Notes: a model not told the origin generated them from the sequence alone. 23,450 nucleotides of DNA from CAYYYA01 sp964517065 (GCA_964517065.1 CAZFBK010000013.1:1-23450), one strand, 5' to 3'. Shown: positions 13,185-20,126, numbered from the stretch's first letter. Program-made: numbers and translations.

Positions 13185-13520
13185 ATGGAAAGTGAGCCAC
13201 AGCAGAAATCATCAGAAACAGAAAATATTGAAATCTTGAAAAAGGGATTCATGTTTTCAGCGGGAGAGTGGGGACATGAGAAATTGATGTTGCGAGATGG
13301 AAAAGTGGTAATTTCCAAAGAGGATAATGGTCACGAGAGCGTGGAACCTGTTGAGGCCGGTAGTATCGAGCGTCACGTCTCTTCAGCTATGAGACAATTT
13401 GAGAATAGGGTAGCTCAAGCTAGATTAGAACTTGACACAAGACAGAAGGAAGTTGATGATCTTAAAACATTTGTCGCTTTAGCCGAAGAATATCTTTCAA
13501 AGGGTGATAGTAAAGGATAG
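13185..13520 (+). CDS. Hypothetical coiled-coil protein (111 aa)
   Basis: A 111-residue protein without signal peptide or membrane segment. The N-terminal part is acidic and low-complexity (MESEPQQKSSETE), followed by a small beta-like stretch (GFMFSAGEWGHEKLMLRDGKVVISKED). From about residue 62 there is a long helix with heptad-like spacing (SIERHVSSAMRQFENRVAQARLELDTRQKEVDDLKTFVALAEEYL), probably a coiled coil that oligomerises. No family recognised. It is the first gene after tRNA-Asn, is expressed from a poly-G promoter and ends at a strong hairpin, so it is a single-gene unit. Confidence 0.7.
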   Translation: MESEPQQKSSETENIEILKKGFMFSAGEWGHEKLMLRDGKVVISKEDNGHESVEPVEAGSIERHVSSAMRQFENRVAQARLELDTRQKEVDDLKTFVALAEEYLSKGDSKG

Positions 13521-13544
13521 CGTGTACAGGTTTTTAGTAATTAG

Positions 13545-13580
13545 AATAATGAACCCCGATTAATATCGGGGTTCATTATT
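13545..13580. terminator. Perfect 16-bp hairpin after the coiled-coil gene
   Basis: AATAATGAACCCCGAT (13545-13560) pairs perfectly with ATCGGGGTTCATTATT (13565-13580), loop TAAT. There is no long T run, but its position 25 nt after the stop fits a terminator that may work in both directions. Confidence 0.6.
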
Positions 13581-13660
13581 AGTAAAGTAGGGTTTACTTT
13601 GTATTAAAAGTCTTCATATCTTGATTACGAAATTGCATTGATAGATATAAGAGTAGTTTA

Positions 13661-13706
13661 CCTCGAGCTTGTCGAGGGGAAGGGAGTCCTGCCTGAGCAG
13701 CTATAG
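13661..13706 (+). repeat. TCGAGGGG repeat, copy A
   Basis: CCTCGAGCTTGTCGAGGGG forms a small hairpin and is followed by AAGGGAGTCCTGCCTGAGCA. Positions 13671-13706 match 20091-20126 at 29 of 36 bases. The two copies lie just inside the two tRNA-Asn sequences. The rest of 13581-13720 shows nothing further. Confidence 0.55.
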
Positions 13707-13719
13707 ATTTTTGAGTTTT

Positions 13720-13764
13720 AAAAAATAGAGCCAGTCCTTGACCCACTCAGGTCAGAACTGGCTC
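13720..13764 (-). terminator. Terminator of the methyltransferase-like gene
   Basis: GAGCCAGT (13728-13735) pairs with ACTGGCTC (13757-13764), with GACC/GGTC inside. On the minus strand the stem is followed by TATTTTTTAAAA, a classic intrinsic terminator. Confidence 0.8.
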
Positions 13765-13786
13765 ACAACAGAAATGTTAGTTTCGT

Positions 13787-14506
13787 TTAACTACGACGAA
13801 ACACAACGAGACTGTCGGCGGTTCCTTTTTTACACGGCAAAGGAGTTATTGGAAGGAGTTGGTCTCCAACCTTGACTGTTGCTCCGATGTAAAACCCTGT
13901 CGGTGTCCAAGCTTCACGTTCTGCTTGTCGCGCGACCTCTCGGTATGCAGGGATCAGGTTAACTCGGGTGCCGGTTTTCGCTTCAACGATACGAGTGACG
14001 TATGCATGGAAGTTGGGCGAAACGCGTAGAAGCTCTTCCTCAGTTTCAACTTCGCAAAAATGAAGTTCAGGCTGGTTCAGATCGAATATCATCCCTCCGG
14101 ATAGTTCGTATGCGAGCCCAATGAGCTCGAATCTTGGAATAGATCTGACCCGAGTGGCTGTGAGATGGTAGTTATTGCAGATGACTAGTCCTCCTGGCTT
14201 CACGTTGTCACATGGACGGTCCGGATCAATGGTCGGGTTTAGCATGATCAAGATATCGATCGGGCCAGGATCAAACAATTCCACGTCCACACAGTGAGTC
14301 AGAGACTCATTCTGTCGTAATTGATCAATGCAGTGTTGTTCTCTATCAGCATAGATTACCTGACTGTCGGGCCAGGCAATCGAAGGCGTACGATCAACGC
14401 CACAGCAGGGATAGTAAATTACTTTTGAAATCGGCTGCAGCGCTTCCTGAATTAAACAAAAGCCTCGAACTAAAGATTGTGACCCACCGAGGTCTGATGT
14501 TGACAT
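13787..14506 (-). CDS. Rossmann-fold protein, probably SAM-methyltransferase-like
   Basis: A 239-residue protein. Residues about 28-55 (KVIYYPCCGVDRTPSIAWPDSQVIYADRE) fit the SAM-binding motif I and the acidic end of strand 2 of class I methyltransferases. DIDIL-type strand 4 (IDILIMLNPT, about 83-92) and VKPGGLVICNNYH (about 102-114) follow in the right order. The glycine loop is unusual, with C-C-G instead of G-x-G. The C-terminal half is not recognised. I chose the ATG at 14506 because AGGAGG stands just before it; an upstream ATG at 14569 would lie inside the leader. It is a solitary gene with its own promoter and strong terminator. Substrate unknown. Confidence 0.6.
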   Translation of the reverse strand: MSTSDLGGSQSLVRGFCLIQEALQPISKVIYYPCCGVDRTPSIAWPDSQVIYADREQHCIDQLRQNESLTHCVDVELFDPGPIDILIMLNPTIDPDRPCDNVKPGGLVICNNYHLTATRVRSIPRFELIGLAYELSGGMIFDLNQPELHFCEVETEEELLRVSPNFHAYVTRIVEAKTGTRVNLIPAYREVARQAEREAWTPTGFYIGATVKVGDQLLPITPLPCKKGTADSLVVFRRS

Positions 14507-14541
14507 GGGGTGTCCTCCTTTTTGGTAAGAACGGAAAGATA

Positions 14542-14603
14542 CTACGGAAATCGTAGAAGACCCTAACACAAATCTAATGTAGCAATAGATTGAGAAAAGT
14601 CAA
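14542..14603 (-). promoter_or_regulatory. Promoter and leader hairpin of the methyltransferase-like gene
   Basis: Minus strand: TTGACT (14598-14603), a 16-nt spacer, TACATT (14576-14581). The leader contains a small hairpin CTACG/CGTAG (14542-14546/14552-14556) before AGGAGG and the ATG. Confidence 0.5.
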
Positions 14604-14655
14604 CTTTATTTCAGTGTTGCTCTAGTCTGATGAACCAGTTTAGCTATTTTATATC

Positions 14656-14685
14656 TTGACCTCGCCCCTTATGCCCCTGTACTAT
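14656..14685 (+). promoter_or_regulatory. Promoter of the SRPBCC/DUF1801/VOC run
   Basis: TTGACC (14656-14661), an 18-nt spacer, TACTAT (14680-14685). The predicted start is about 30 nt before the ATG at 14724. No Shine-Dalgarno sequence in the leader. Confidence 0.5.
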
Positions 14686-14723
14686 TGAGAGGCAACATTT
14701 ATAAAAATTAACGTAGTAATTTC

Positions 14724-15155
14724 ATGTCACAATCAATCACCATCCAAACCACCGTCAACGCACCCGTAGCGAAAGTCTGGGACTACTGGACCAAGCCAGA
14801 GCACATCACTCACTGGGCTTTTGCTTCTGATGATTGGGAAGCTCCTCGAGCAGAGAATGATCTCCGTGTCGGTGGTACGTTCGTCACTGTCATGGCCGCC
14901 AAAGATAAAAGTACTAGCTTTGATTTCAACGGAACCTACACAGCGGTAGAGCCTATGCAGGTTATCGAATATGATATGCAGAAGGCAGAGAGTGAAGCAG
15001 TTGCGCGTCACGTCAAAACAGTTTTTGCTGCCACACCAGAAGGCACCCATATTACCGAAACCTTTGATATGGAAAGCCAGAATTCAGAAGAGAAGCAACG
15101 CTCCGGTTGGCAGGCAATCCTGGATAATTTCAAGAAGTACGTCGAGGCGAATTAA
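14724..15155 (+). CDS. SRPBCC-family protein (AHSA1-like)
   Basis: A 143-residue START/Bet v1-like protein of the AHSA1 (activator of Hsp90 homologue 1) branch, a fold with a deep hydrophobic pocket for small ligands. Typical features: the N-terminal TIQTTVNAPVAKVWDYWTKPEHITHW, the strand GGTFVTVM, the middle 'F.G.Y..V.P...I.Y', and the last long helix after SGWQAILDNFKKYVE. It is the first gene of a tightly packed run ending at the terminator at 17326; the next start is 4 nt after this stop. The ligand is unknown. Confidence 0.85.
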   Translation: MSQSITIQTTVNAPVAKVWDYWTKPEHITHWAFASDDWEAPRAENDLRVGGTFVTVMAAKDKSTSFDFNGTYTAVEPMQVIEYDMQKAESEAVARHVKTVFAATPEGTHITETFDMESQNSEEKQRSGWQAILDNFKKYVEAN

Positions 15156-15159
15156 TACT

Positions 15160-15528
15160 ATGCGACGAATGCAAAACTATAGTTCCATTGACGCTTACCT
15201 CAAACAATTCTCGCCGGAGGTTGTTGCTAAGCTCCAGACATTGAGGCAGATGATTCAGACTCTAGCTCCGCAAGCCGAAGAAGCTATACGCTACGGCATG
15301 CCGACCTTTCGGTTGAACGGTAATCTGATTCATTTCGCAGCTTATGAAAATCATATTGGCCTGTATCCCACGCCAGCACCTATTAAAGCTTTTGCCAAAG
15401 AATTAAAATCGTACAAGACTACTAAAGGTGCTATTCAATTCCCGATTGATAAACCATTGCCCACAATGCTGATAAAAAAGATAGTAAAGTATCGTGTTCA
15501 ACAAAATGTAATTAAGCTAAAGAAATAA
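15160..15528 (+). CDS. DUF1801 (YdhG-like) protein
   Basis: A 122-residue protein of the DUF1801 family, small cytosolic proteins of unknown biochemical role. Features are SIDAYLKQFSPEVVAKLQTLRQMIQTLAPQAEEAIRYGMPTFRLNGNLIHFAAYENHIGLYPTP and the C-terminal 'GAIQFPIDKPLP..LIKKIVKYR', which are the family's signature blocks. The frame is open upstream, overlapping the SRPBCC gene, but the ATG at 15160, or a second one at 15169, gives the family length. It lies 4 nt after the previous stop and 5 nt before the next gene, a clear operon position. Confidence 0.85.
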   Translation: MRRMQNYSSIDAYLKQFSPEVVAKLQTLRQMIQTLAPQAEEAIRYGMPTFRLNGNLIHFAAYENHIGLYPTPAPIKAFAKELKSYKTTKGAIQFPIDKPLPTMLIKKIVKYRVQQNVIKLKK

Positions 15529-15533
15529 TAGTT

Positions 15534-15911
15534 ATGAATAATCTAGCCTATTTCGAAATACAGGCAGACGAGCCAGCCAAGGCAGTTGCTTTCTATCAAG
15601 CTGCCTTTGACTGGAAGTTTACGAAAGATGAATCTCTGCCGATTGAATATTATCGGATAGAGACAGATGGTATCAATGGTGGTATTCTCAAACGGCCTGT
15701 CGAGACTCCACCAATGCAATACGGTACTAATGCTTTCACCTGCTCGATGCAAGTAAGTAACTTTGATGAGACAGCCAAGAAGATTATGGCGAGTGGCGGA
15801 CAGGTGGCTATGGAGAAATTTGCCGTCGTAGGGAAATGCTGGCAGGGATATTTCCTAGATCTGGATCACAATGTCTTTGGCATCTTTCAAGTAGACGAGA
15901 CAGCTAAGTAA
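15534..15911 (+). CDS. VOC-family protein (glyoxalase/bleomycin-resistance fold)
   Basis: A 125-residue protein of the vicinal-oxygen-chelate superfamily with two beta-alpha-beta-beta-beta modules: LAYFEIQADEPAKAVAFYQAAFDWKF at the start, then IETDGINGGIL, and QVSNFDETAKKIMASGGQVAMEKFAVVGKCWQGYFLDLDHNVFGIFQ. The last block carries the D-x-(D/E)-x-N-x-F-G-(I/L) pattern common to this branch. Family members isomerise, ligate or sequester small molecules; the substrate cannot be inferred. Second of the three VOC-type neighbours is at 16906. Confidence 0.85.
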   Translation: MNNLAYFEIQADEPAKAVAFYQAAFDWKFTKDESLPIEYYRIETDGINGGILKRPVETPPMQYGTNAFTCSMQVSNFDETAKKIMASGGQVAMEKFAVVGKCWQGYFLDLDHNVFGIFQVDETAK

Positions 15912-15928
15912 TTAGGAAGAACGCAACT

Positions 15929-16354
15929 ATGAATATGTTTAAAGCCGTGAAAGCCACAACGGTAGCAGAATACTTAGCTGCTGTCCCACCTGAACGTAAA
16001 GCGATAATTAATTCCTTGCATGATTTTATTCGTAAGACCGCGCCGAAGCTGAAAGTTCACTTCGCCTATAACATGCTGGGGTATGGATCATTTTCTTACA
16101 AAAGCTATAATGGGAAGATACTGGACTGGCCGGTGATTGCTCTAGCCAACCAAAAAAATTATGTTAGTCTCTATGTTTGCTCTATCAGTAAGGGTAAGTA
16201 TTTAGCTGAACAATATAAAAAAGACCTAGGGAGCAAAGTCAGTGTTGGTAAGAGTTGTATTCGCTTCAAGAAGATCGAGGATATTCATTTGCCTACTTTA
16301 AAGAAAGTTTTACAGTTAGCGGTCAAATCACCCGGTCTCAATACAAAACTATGA
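15929..16354 (+). CDS. Second DUF1801 protein
   Basis: A 141-residue DUF1801-type protein with the blocks TVAEYLAAVPPERKAIINSLHDFIRKTAPKLK, MLGYGSFSY, VIALANQKNYVSLYVC and the C-terminal VSVGKSCIRFKKIEDIHLPTLKKVL. It differs from the paralogue at 15160 and belongs to another branch of the family. Its stop overlaps the ATG of the next gene by 4 nt (ATGA), so the two are translationally coupled. Confidence 0.82.
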   Translation: MNMFKAVKATTVAEYLAAVPPERKAIINSLHDFIRKTAPKLKVHFAYNMLGYGSFSYKSYNGKILDWPVIALANQKNYVSLYVCSISKGKYLAEQYKKDLGSKVSVGKSCIRFKKIEDIHLPTLKKVLQLAVKSPGLNTKL

Positions 16355-16887
16355 GAAAAGCTATCAGTAAGAAATTAGTCGTCTGTAGCCGTGGTCACAA
16401 ATTCTACAAAAGTAGTAGTTGCCCTGTCTGTCCAAAATGTTGGCCTGGATATCGCAAGAAACTACAATCAGATTTCCCTGAAAAGATTTCAGCGCCGGCT
16501 CTTCGTGCTTTGCATAAGGCTAAGATAAAGAAATTATCCGATTTGAAGAAATATTCCCAGATGGAACTTTCCAAGTTGCATGGCATGGGGCCAAAAGCTC
16601 TCAGCATGCTTCAGCTGGAGATGAAGAAGCGGAAGGTTACATTCAAACAAATCAAACCAAAGCAGACAGTCGGTCAACATATTGTCTATCATAAGGATGG
16701 TAGTATCTGGGCCAAAGGTAAGATGGCTAATGGGATGCACGAGGGCTACTGGGAGTGGTATCGTAAAGATGGAAGCCTCATGCGATCGGGACATTTCAAA
16801 CAAGGTCAGAATGTCGGAGAGTGGATTACCTACGATAAATCTGGTAGAGTGTATAAAGTAGCTGCTACTAGGAAGCAGAAAGAATAA
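16351..16887 (+). CDS. Zinc-ribbon / helix-hairpin-helix / MORN-repeat fusion protein
   Basis: A 178-residue protein with three parts. Residues 11-34 contain C12, H16 and C24-x-x-C27-x-x-C30, a likely small zinc site. Residues about 46-95 (ISAPALRALHKAKIKKLSDLKKYSQMELSKLHGMGPKALSMLQLEM) are a helix-hairpin-helix domain of the RNA polymerase alpha-CTD type, a form common in small proteins linked to DUF1801. Residues about 108-167 (HKDGSIWAKGKMANGMHEGYWEWYRKDGSLMRSGHFKQGQNVGEW) are MORN or YwqK-like repeats. I chose the ATG at 16351, which overlaps the previous stop, over earlier in-frame sites inside the upstream gene. Nucleic-acid binding is likely; the role is unknown. Confidence 0.75.
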   Translation: MRKAISKKLVVCSRGHKFYKSSSCPVCPKCWPGYRKKLQSDFPEKISAPALRALHKAKIKKLSDLKKYSQMELSKLHGMGPKALSMLQLEMKKRKVTFKQIKPKQTVGQHIVYHKDGSIWAKGKMANGMHEGYWEWYRKDGSLMRSGHFKQGQNVGEWITYDKSGRVYKVAATRKQKE

Positions 16888-16905
16888 TTTTTTTAGAATA
16901 ATTTT

Positions 16906-17304
16906 ATGAGCATGAATCCCGTAGTGCATTTCGAGATGCCGTCAGATGATAGCAAACGTATGTCAGAGTTTTATATCAAAGTTTTCGGTTGGCAGACAAC
17001 TCAGATGGGTCCGGAGATGAATAATTATATAACCGTGGCTACGACAGATATCGATCCAAGTACCAACCGTCCAAAAACAGCCGGAGCGATCAATGGAGGC
17101 TTCTTCCCTCGATCAGCGGAGAACTCTGAAATCACAGTAGTGATATCTGTGGATGATATCAACAAAAGTATAGAGCTGGTGAAGCAAGCCGGCGGCGCTA
17201 TCATCAGCGGCCCGCATGATATACCGCACGTCGGTCTGTACGTTGCTTTCAAAGATACGGAGGGTAATAGAGTAGCGATGCTACAGCCAAGTCCGACTAT
17301 GTAA
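16906..17304 (+). CDS. VOC-family protein, second copy
   Basis: A 132-residue VOC-fold protein: NPVVHFEMPSDDSKRMSEFYIKVFGWQTTQMG opens the first module, GAINGGFFP follows, and the second module VISVDDINKSIELVKQAGGAIISGPHDIPHVGLYVAFKDTEGNRVAMLQP carries the usual F-x-D-x-E-G-N-x-x-x-(L/M) end. TAGAAT stands 6 nt before the ATG, so it may also have a leaderless start of its own. The operon ends at a strong terminator 22 nt after the stop. Confidence 0.87.
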   Translation: MSMNPVVHFEMPSDDSKRMSEFYIKVFGWQTTQMGPEMNNYITVATTDIDPSTNRPKTAGAINGGFFPRSAENSEITVVISVDDINKSIELVKQAGGAIISGPHDIPHVGLYVAFKDTEGNRVAMLQPSPTM

Positions 17305-17325
17305 CTCCTACATAAGACCTACATC

Positions 17326-17353
17326 AAAACAGGGGTTCTGCCCCTGTTTTTTT
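17326..17353 (+). terminator. Terminator of the 14724-17304 operon
   Basis: AAAACAGGGG (17326-17335) pairs perfectly with CCCCTGTTTT (17341-17350), loop TTCTG, and the T run continues to 17353. Confidence 0.88.
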
Positions 17354-17410
17354 CTGGACGACTCTATCTGCTTAGGCTATGATTGATGAATAATTTACTT
17401 ATATAATGTT

Positions 17411-17896
17411 ATGCAAAAAATAGTTCCCTTTCTCTGGTTTGAAAATCAAGCTGAAGAAGCCATGAATTTCTACACTTCGATTTTCCCTAATTCGAAGGTA
17501 TTGAACGTCAGCCGCTATGGCAAAGAAGGTGCGGAAGTTTCCGGTCGACCGGAAGGTTCTGTCATGGTGGCGTCGATAGAATTAAACGGTCAACGCTTCG
17601 ATCTGATCAATGGCGGCCCAGATTTTAAATTCACAGAGGCTATTTCTTTCGTCATCAACTGTGACGACCAGACAGAAGTTGATCATTTCTGGGATACACT
17701 AACCGACGGTGGACAGGAGATACAGTGCGGTTGGCTCAAAGACAAGTTTGGTCTTTCGTGGCAGGTGACACCGATCATGATGGAGAAGCTCATGAGTGAC
17801 CCAGACAAATCGAAAACAGGCAGAGTGATGGCAGCGATGCTAAAGATGAAGAAGCTTGATATTGCGAAGCTGCAGGAGGCTTATGATCAGGAATAG
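17411..17896 (+). CDS. PhnB-like VOC protein (3-demethylubiquinone-methyltransferase-like domain)
   Basis: A 161-residue protein of the PhnB-like VOC branch, annotated in databases after 3-demethylubiquinone-9 3-methyltransferase although that activity is not established for it. Signature: KIVPFLWFENQAEEAMNFYTSIFPNSKVLNVSRYG, then GSVMVASIELNGQRFDLINGGPDFKFTEAISFVINCDDQTEVDHFWDTL, and GWLKDKFGLSWQVTP. TATAAT lies 3 nt before the ATG, so the message is probably leaderless or nearly so. It is transcribed separately from the operon before it. Confidence 0.85.
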   Translation: MQKIVPFLWFENQAEEAMNFYTSIFPNSKVLNVSRYGKEGAEVSGRPEGSVMVASIELNGQRFDLINGGPDFKFTEAISFVINCDDQTEVDHFWDTLTDGGQEIQCGWLKDKFGLSWQVTPIMMEKLMSDPDKSKTGRVMAAMLKMKKLDIAKLQEAYDQE

Positions 17897-17914
17897 GAGC
17901 TAAAAACAGTCCAT

Positions 17915-17943
17915 TTGACAGAAATATCAATAAATGTTAGAGT
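17915..17943 (+). promoter_or_regulatory. Promoter of the ABC-exporter leader ORF
   Basis: Perfect TTGACA (17915-17920), a 17-nt spacer, TAGAGT (17938-17943), then exactly 6 nt and the ATG at 17950. A second possible promoter, TTGACC-17-TAGGTA, lies at 18016-18044. Confidence 0.6.
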
Positions 17944-17949
17944 ATTGTT

Positions 17950-18045
17950 ATGAATATTTCGCCTACAAAATTGAGCAGTTCAGCCATGACTTTGCAGAAG
18001 TCTGTTTTGGCTCGTTTGACCATGGTGCTTTTTATGCGTAGGTAA
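17950..18045 (+). CDS. Leader ORF (31 aa) upstream of the ABC exporter
   Basis: A 31-codon ORF beginning at the predicted transcription start. The peptide starts MNISPTKLSSSAM, has a Ser-rich early part and ends basic (MRR). It stops 23 nt before a strong terminator hairpin, and codons 23-26 lie in a sequence complementary to that hairpin's left arm. Position and architecture are those of an attenuator leader peptide rather than of a functional small protein. No homologue is known to me. Confidence 0.45.
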   Translation: MNISPTKLSSSAMTLQKSVLARLTMVLFMRR

Positions 18046-18110
18046 TAGCAATCTATTTATCGATACTAAAGAACACCTTGGTCAGATTGGCCAAGGTGTT
18101 CTTGGTTTTT
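18018..18110 (+). promoter_or_regulatory. Terminator in the ABC-exporter leader with competing antiterminator
   Basis: Terminator: AAGAACACCTTGG (18069-18081) pairs perfectly with CCAAGGTGTTCTT (18091-18103), loop 9 nt, followed by GGTTTTT. Competitor: GACCATGGTG (18018-18027) can pair with CACCTTGGTC (18074-18083) at 9 of 10 positions, which would break the terminator. No good promoter is seen between the terminator and the exporter's GTG, so the exporter seems to depend on read-through. Confidence 0.55.
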
Positions 18111-18147
18111 AGTCTGTAGAGTTCTTTGACAATACAGGAGGTAGACA

Positions 18148-19953
18148 GTGTCCCGTGATACGAGCGTGCTTGAGGCAAAGGAAGGCAATCCCTTACTATT
18201 TCTGATTAACCGCATGTGGCATTACTCTCAGGGTAATCGTCGGACTGTTGCTGTCTTTTGGTCGATGTTTTTCTTGGCACAGTTGGTGGAGTTGTATTTT
18301 GATCCCATCATCTGGTCCAAGATCATAAACGTCATCCAGCAGCAGGGTATCACTAAGGTTAGTATCGGGCATCTGACTGACTTGCTCTTGTTGCTTTTCG
18401 TCAGTCTGTTTGTCTTCTGGGGCATTCATGGACCGGCGCGTGTGATGGAGCAGGATAATGCTTTCCGAGTGCGGTTGAGCTACCGTCAGTTCTTACTTCA
18501 AGGAGTGCTGACGTTGCCACTCGAATGGCACACCGACCATCACTCTGGTGCTACCATCGACAAGATCGAGAAAGGGACAAGTGGTCTGTACTACTTTTCC
18601 CAAGACTCTTTTGTGATCCTCTATGCCGCGGTACAACTCATCGGTAGCTATGCCATGCTGGTGTATCTTAGTTGGCCGGCGGCAATCACAGTGCTACTGC
18701 TGATGTGTGCGAGCGCTTGGCTGACCATGCAGTTTGATCAAGTTCTCGTCAGGCAGTATCGGCAGCTGAACAAAAGTGAGAACGATATTTCCGAAGGTGT
18801 CTTCGATGCGGTGAGTAATATTGCTACCGTCATCATCCTCCGAGTGGAGAAGCTCGTCTACCGGACTGTCATGAAGAAAGTCGAGGAGCCGTTCGCACTG
18901 TATAAGCGCAACGTTAGACTCAATGAGCTGAAGTACTTTCTCATTAGTTTCTGTTGTGCTGTCATGACGATTGCAGTGCTGCGTATTTATTTTCAGCAGC
19001 AGCTTAGCGTCACTCAAGTGGTTCGCGTCGGTACGGTCTATCTGGTGATCAACTATGTGCGCAATATTTGCCAGCTGTTTTTCAGCTTCACCAACATCTA
19101 CCGCGATGTCCTGGTACGACGTTCGCGCGTGGCTAATGCGGAAGAGCTGTCGCACGACTTCACCGGTGAAGCTATCACTAACCACGTTTTGCCAACATCT
19201 TGGCAGCGACTTTCGATTGAGAACCTGAGTTTCTCCTATCGTAATGGCGACGGTGATCTTCATCTCGATAACATCTCACTGACGCTGACCCGAGGCGAAC
19301 ACATTGCTTTCGTTGGTCATAGCGGTGGTGGAAAAACTACGCTGTTGCAGATGATGCGGGGTCTCTACAGACCGCAGCAGCTGACGCTGTCTGTCGATGG
19401 ACGTGCAGTAACTAGTGGTTTTGATGGGATAAGTCGTTCTATCGCACTGGTCCAGCAGAATCCGGAAGTATTCGCGACTAGCATCCTAGAGAACCTCACC
19501 TTCGGAGCAGACGAATACGACCTGGATTTTGTACGTCGTTTCACGGACATGGCTTGTGTCACGCAGGTTATCGAAGGACTACCGCGTCAATGGCAGTCAA
19601 CTATCAAAGAGCGAGGTGTGAACCTTAGTGGAGGGGAGAAGCAACGCCTGGCTTTAGCACGAGGTCTTCTGGCTTGTCACGATAAGGACGTGGTCCTATT
19701 GGATGAGCCTACCAGCAGTCTCGATGCGACCAATCAGATGAAGTTTTACGAGCGACTCTTCCATGAGTTTGGCGGTAAAACTATCATCTCAACGGTTCAT
19801 CAGCTGCACCTTTTACCGTTCTTCGCTCGGATCTACATGTTTGATCAAGGTAAGATTGTTGGTGTCGGGACGCTTGCCGAATTACTTCGTGATTGTCCAG
19901 AGTTCCAGCAGCTATGGATTGATTACCACAAACTACGGAAGGAGATTGTCTGA
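18148..19953 (+). CDS. ABC exporter, fused membrane and ATPase domains
   Basis: A 601-residue half-transporter that should work as a dimer. The N-terminal membrane domain (about 33-320) has hydrophobic segments near 33-52, 77-95, 155-195 and 262-310. The ATPase domain (about 355-590) is complete: Walker A GHSGGGKT (390-397), Q-loop VQQNPE (about 435-440), signature LSGGEKQR (493-500), Walker B VVLLDE (515-520), D-loop SSLD and switch His in STVHQLH (H551). The GTG start at 18148 is set by AGGAGG 6 nt before it. The substrate is not evident; the leader with a terminator suggests induced expression, as for drug exporters. It ends at its own terminator. Confidence 0.9.
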   Translation: MSRDTSVLEAKEGNPLLFLINRMWHYSQGNRRTVAVFWSMFFLAQLVELYFDPIIWSKIINVIQQQGITKVSIGHLTDLLLLLFVSLFVFWGIHGPARVMEQDNAFRVRLSYRQFLLQGVLTLPLEWHTDHHSGATIDKIEKGTSGLYYFSQDSFVILYAAVQLIGSYAMLVYLSWPAAITVLLLMCASAWLTMQFDQVLVRQYRQLNKSENDISEGVFDAVSNIATVIILRVEKLVYRTVMKKVEEPFALYKRNVRLNELKYFLISFCCAVMTIAVLRIYFQQQLSVTQVVRVGTVYLVINYVRNICQLFFSFTNIYRDVLVRRSRVANAEELSHDFTGEAITNHVLPTSWQRLSIENLSFSYRNGDGDLHLDNISLTLTRGEHIAFVGHSGGGKTTLLQMMRGLYRPQQLTLSVDGRAVTSGFDGISRSIALVQQNPEVFATSILENLTFGADEYDLDFVRRFTDMACVTQVIEGLPRQWQSTIKERGVNLSGGEKQRLALARGLLACHDKDVVLLDEPTSSLDATNQMKFYERLFHEFGGKTIISTVHQLHLLPFFARIYMFDQGKIVGVGTLAELLRDCPEFQQLWIDYHKLRKEIV

Positions 19954-19986
19954 CATCTATCGGTCGTTAAATTCCGCACCACGCGG

Positions 19987-20017
19987 AGGAGCCTGACCAG
20001 CTCCTTTTTATTTTTCT
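19987..20017 (+). terminator. Terminator of the ABC exporter
   Basis: AGGAGC (19987-19992) pairs with GCTCCT (20000-20005), loop 7 nt, followed by TTTTATTTTT. Confidence 0.82.
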
Positions 20018-20090
20018 TCAATATGAAATCAATAAAGAAAAATAACCCACAGAAGCCCAAGCTTGGACCTCGGCTGAGCTCGGTCGAAGC

Positions 20091-20126
20091 CTCGAGGGGA
20101 AAGGAGCCCTACCAGAGCAGCCAAAG
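20091..20126 (+). repeat. TCGAGGGG repeat, copy B
   Basis: CTCGAGGGGAAAGGAGCCCT followed by ACCAGAGCAGCC. It matches 13671-13706 at 29 of 36 bases. A perfect palindrome CCAAGCTTGG lies nearby at 20058-20067. The 20018-20186 stretch has no credible gene. Confidence 0.55.
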
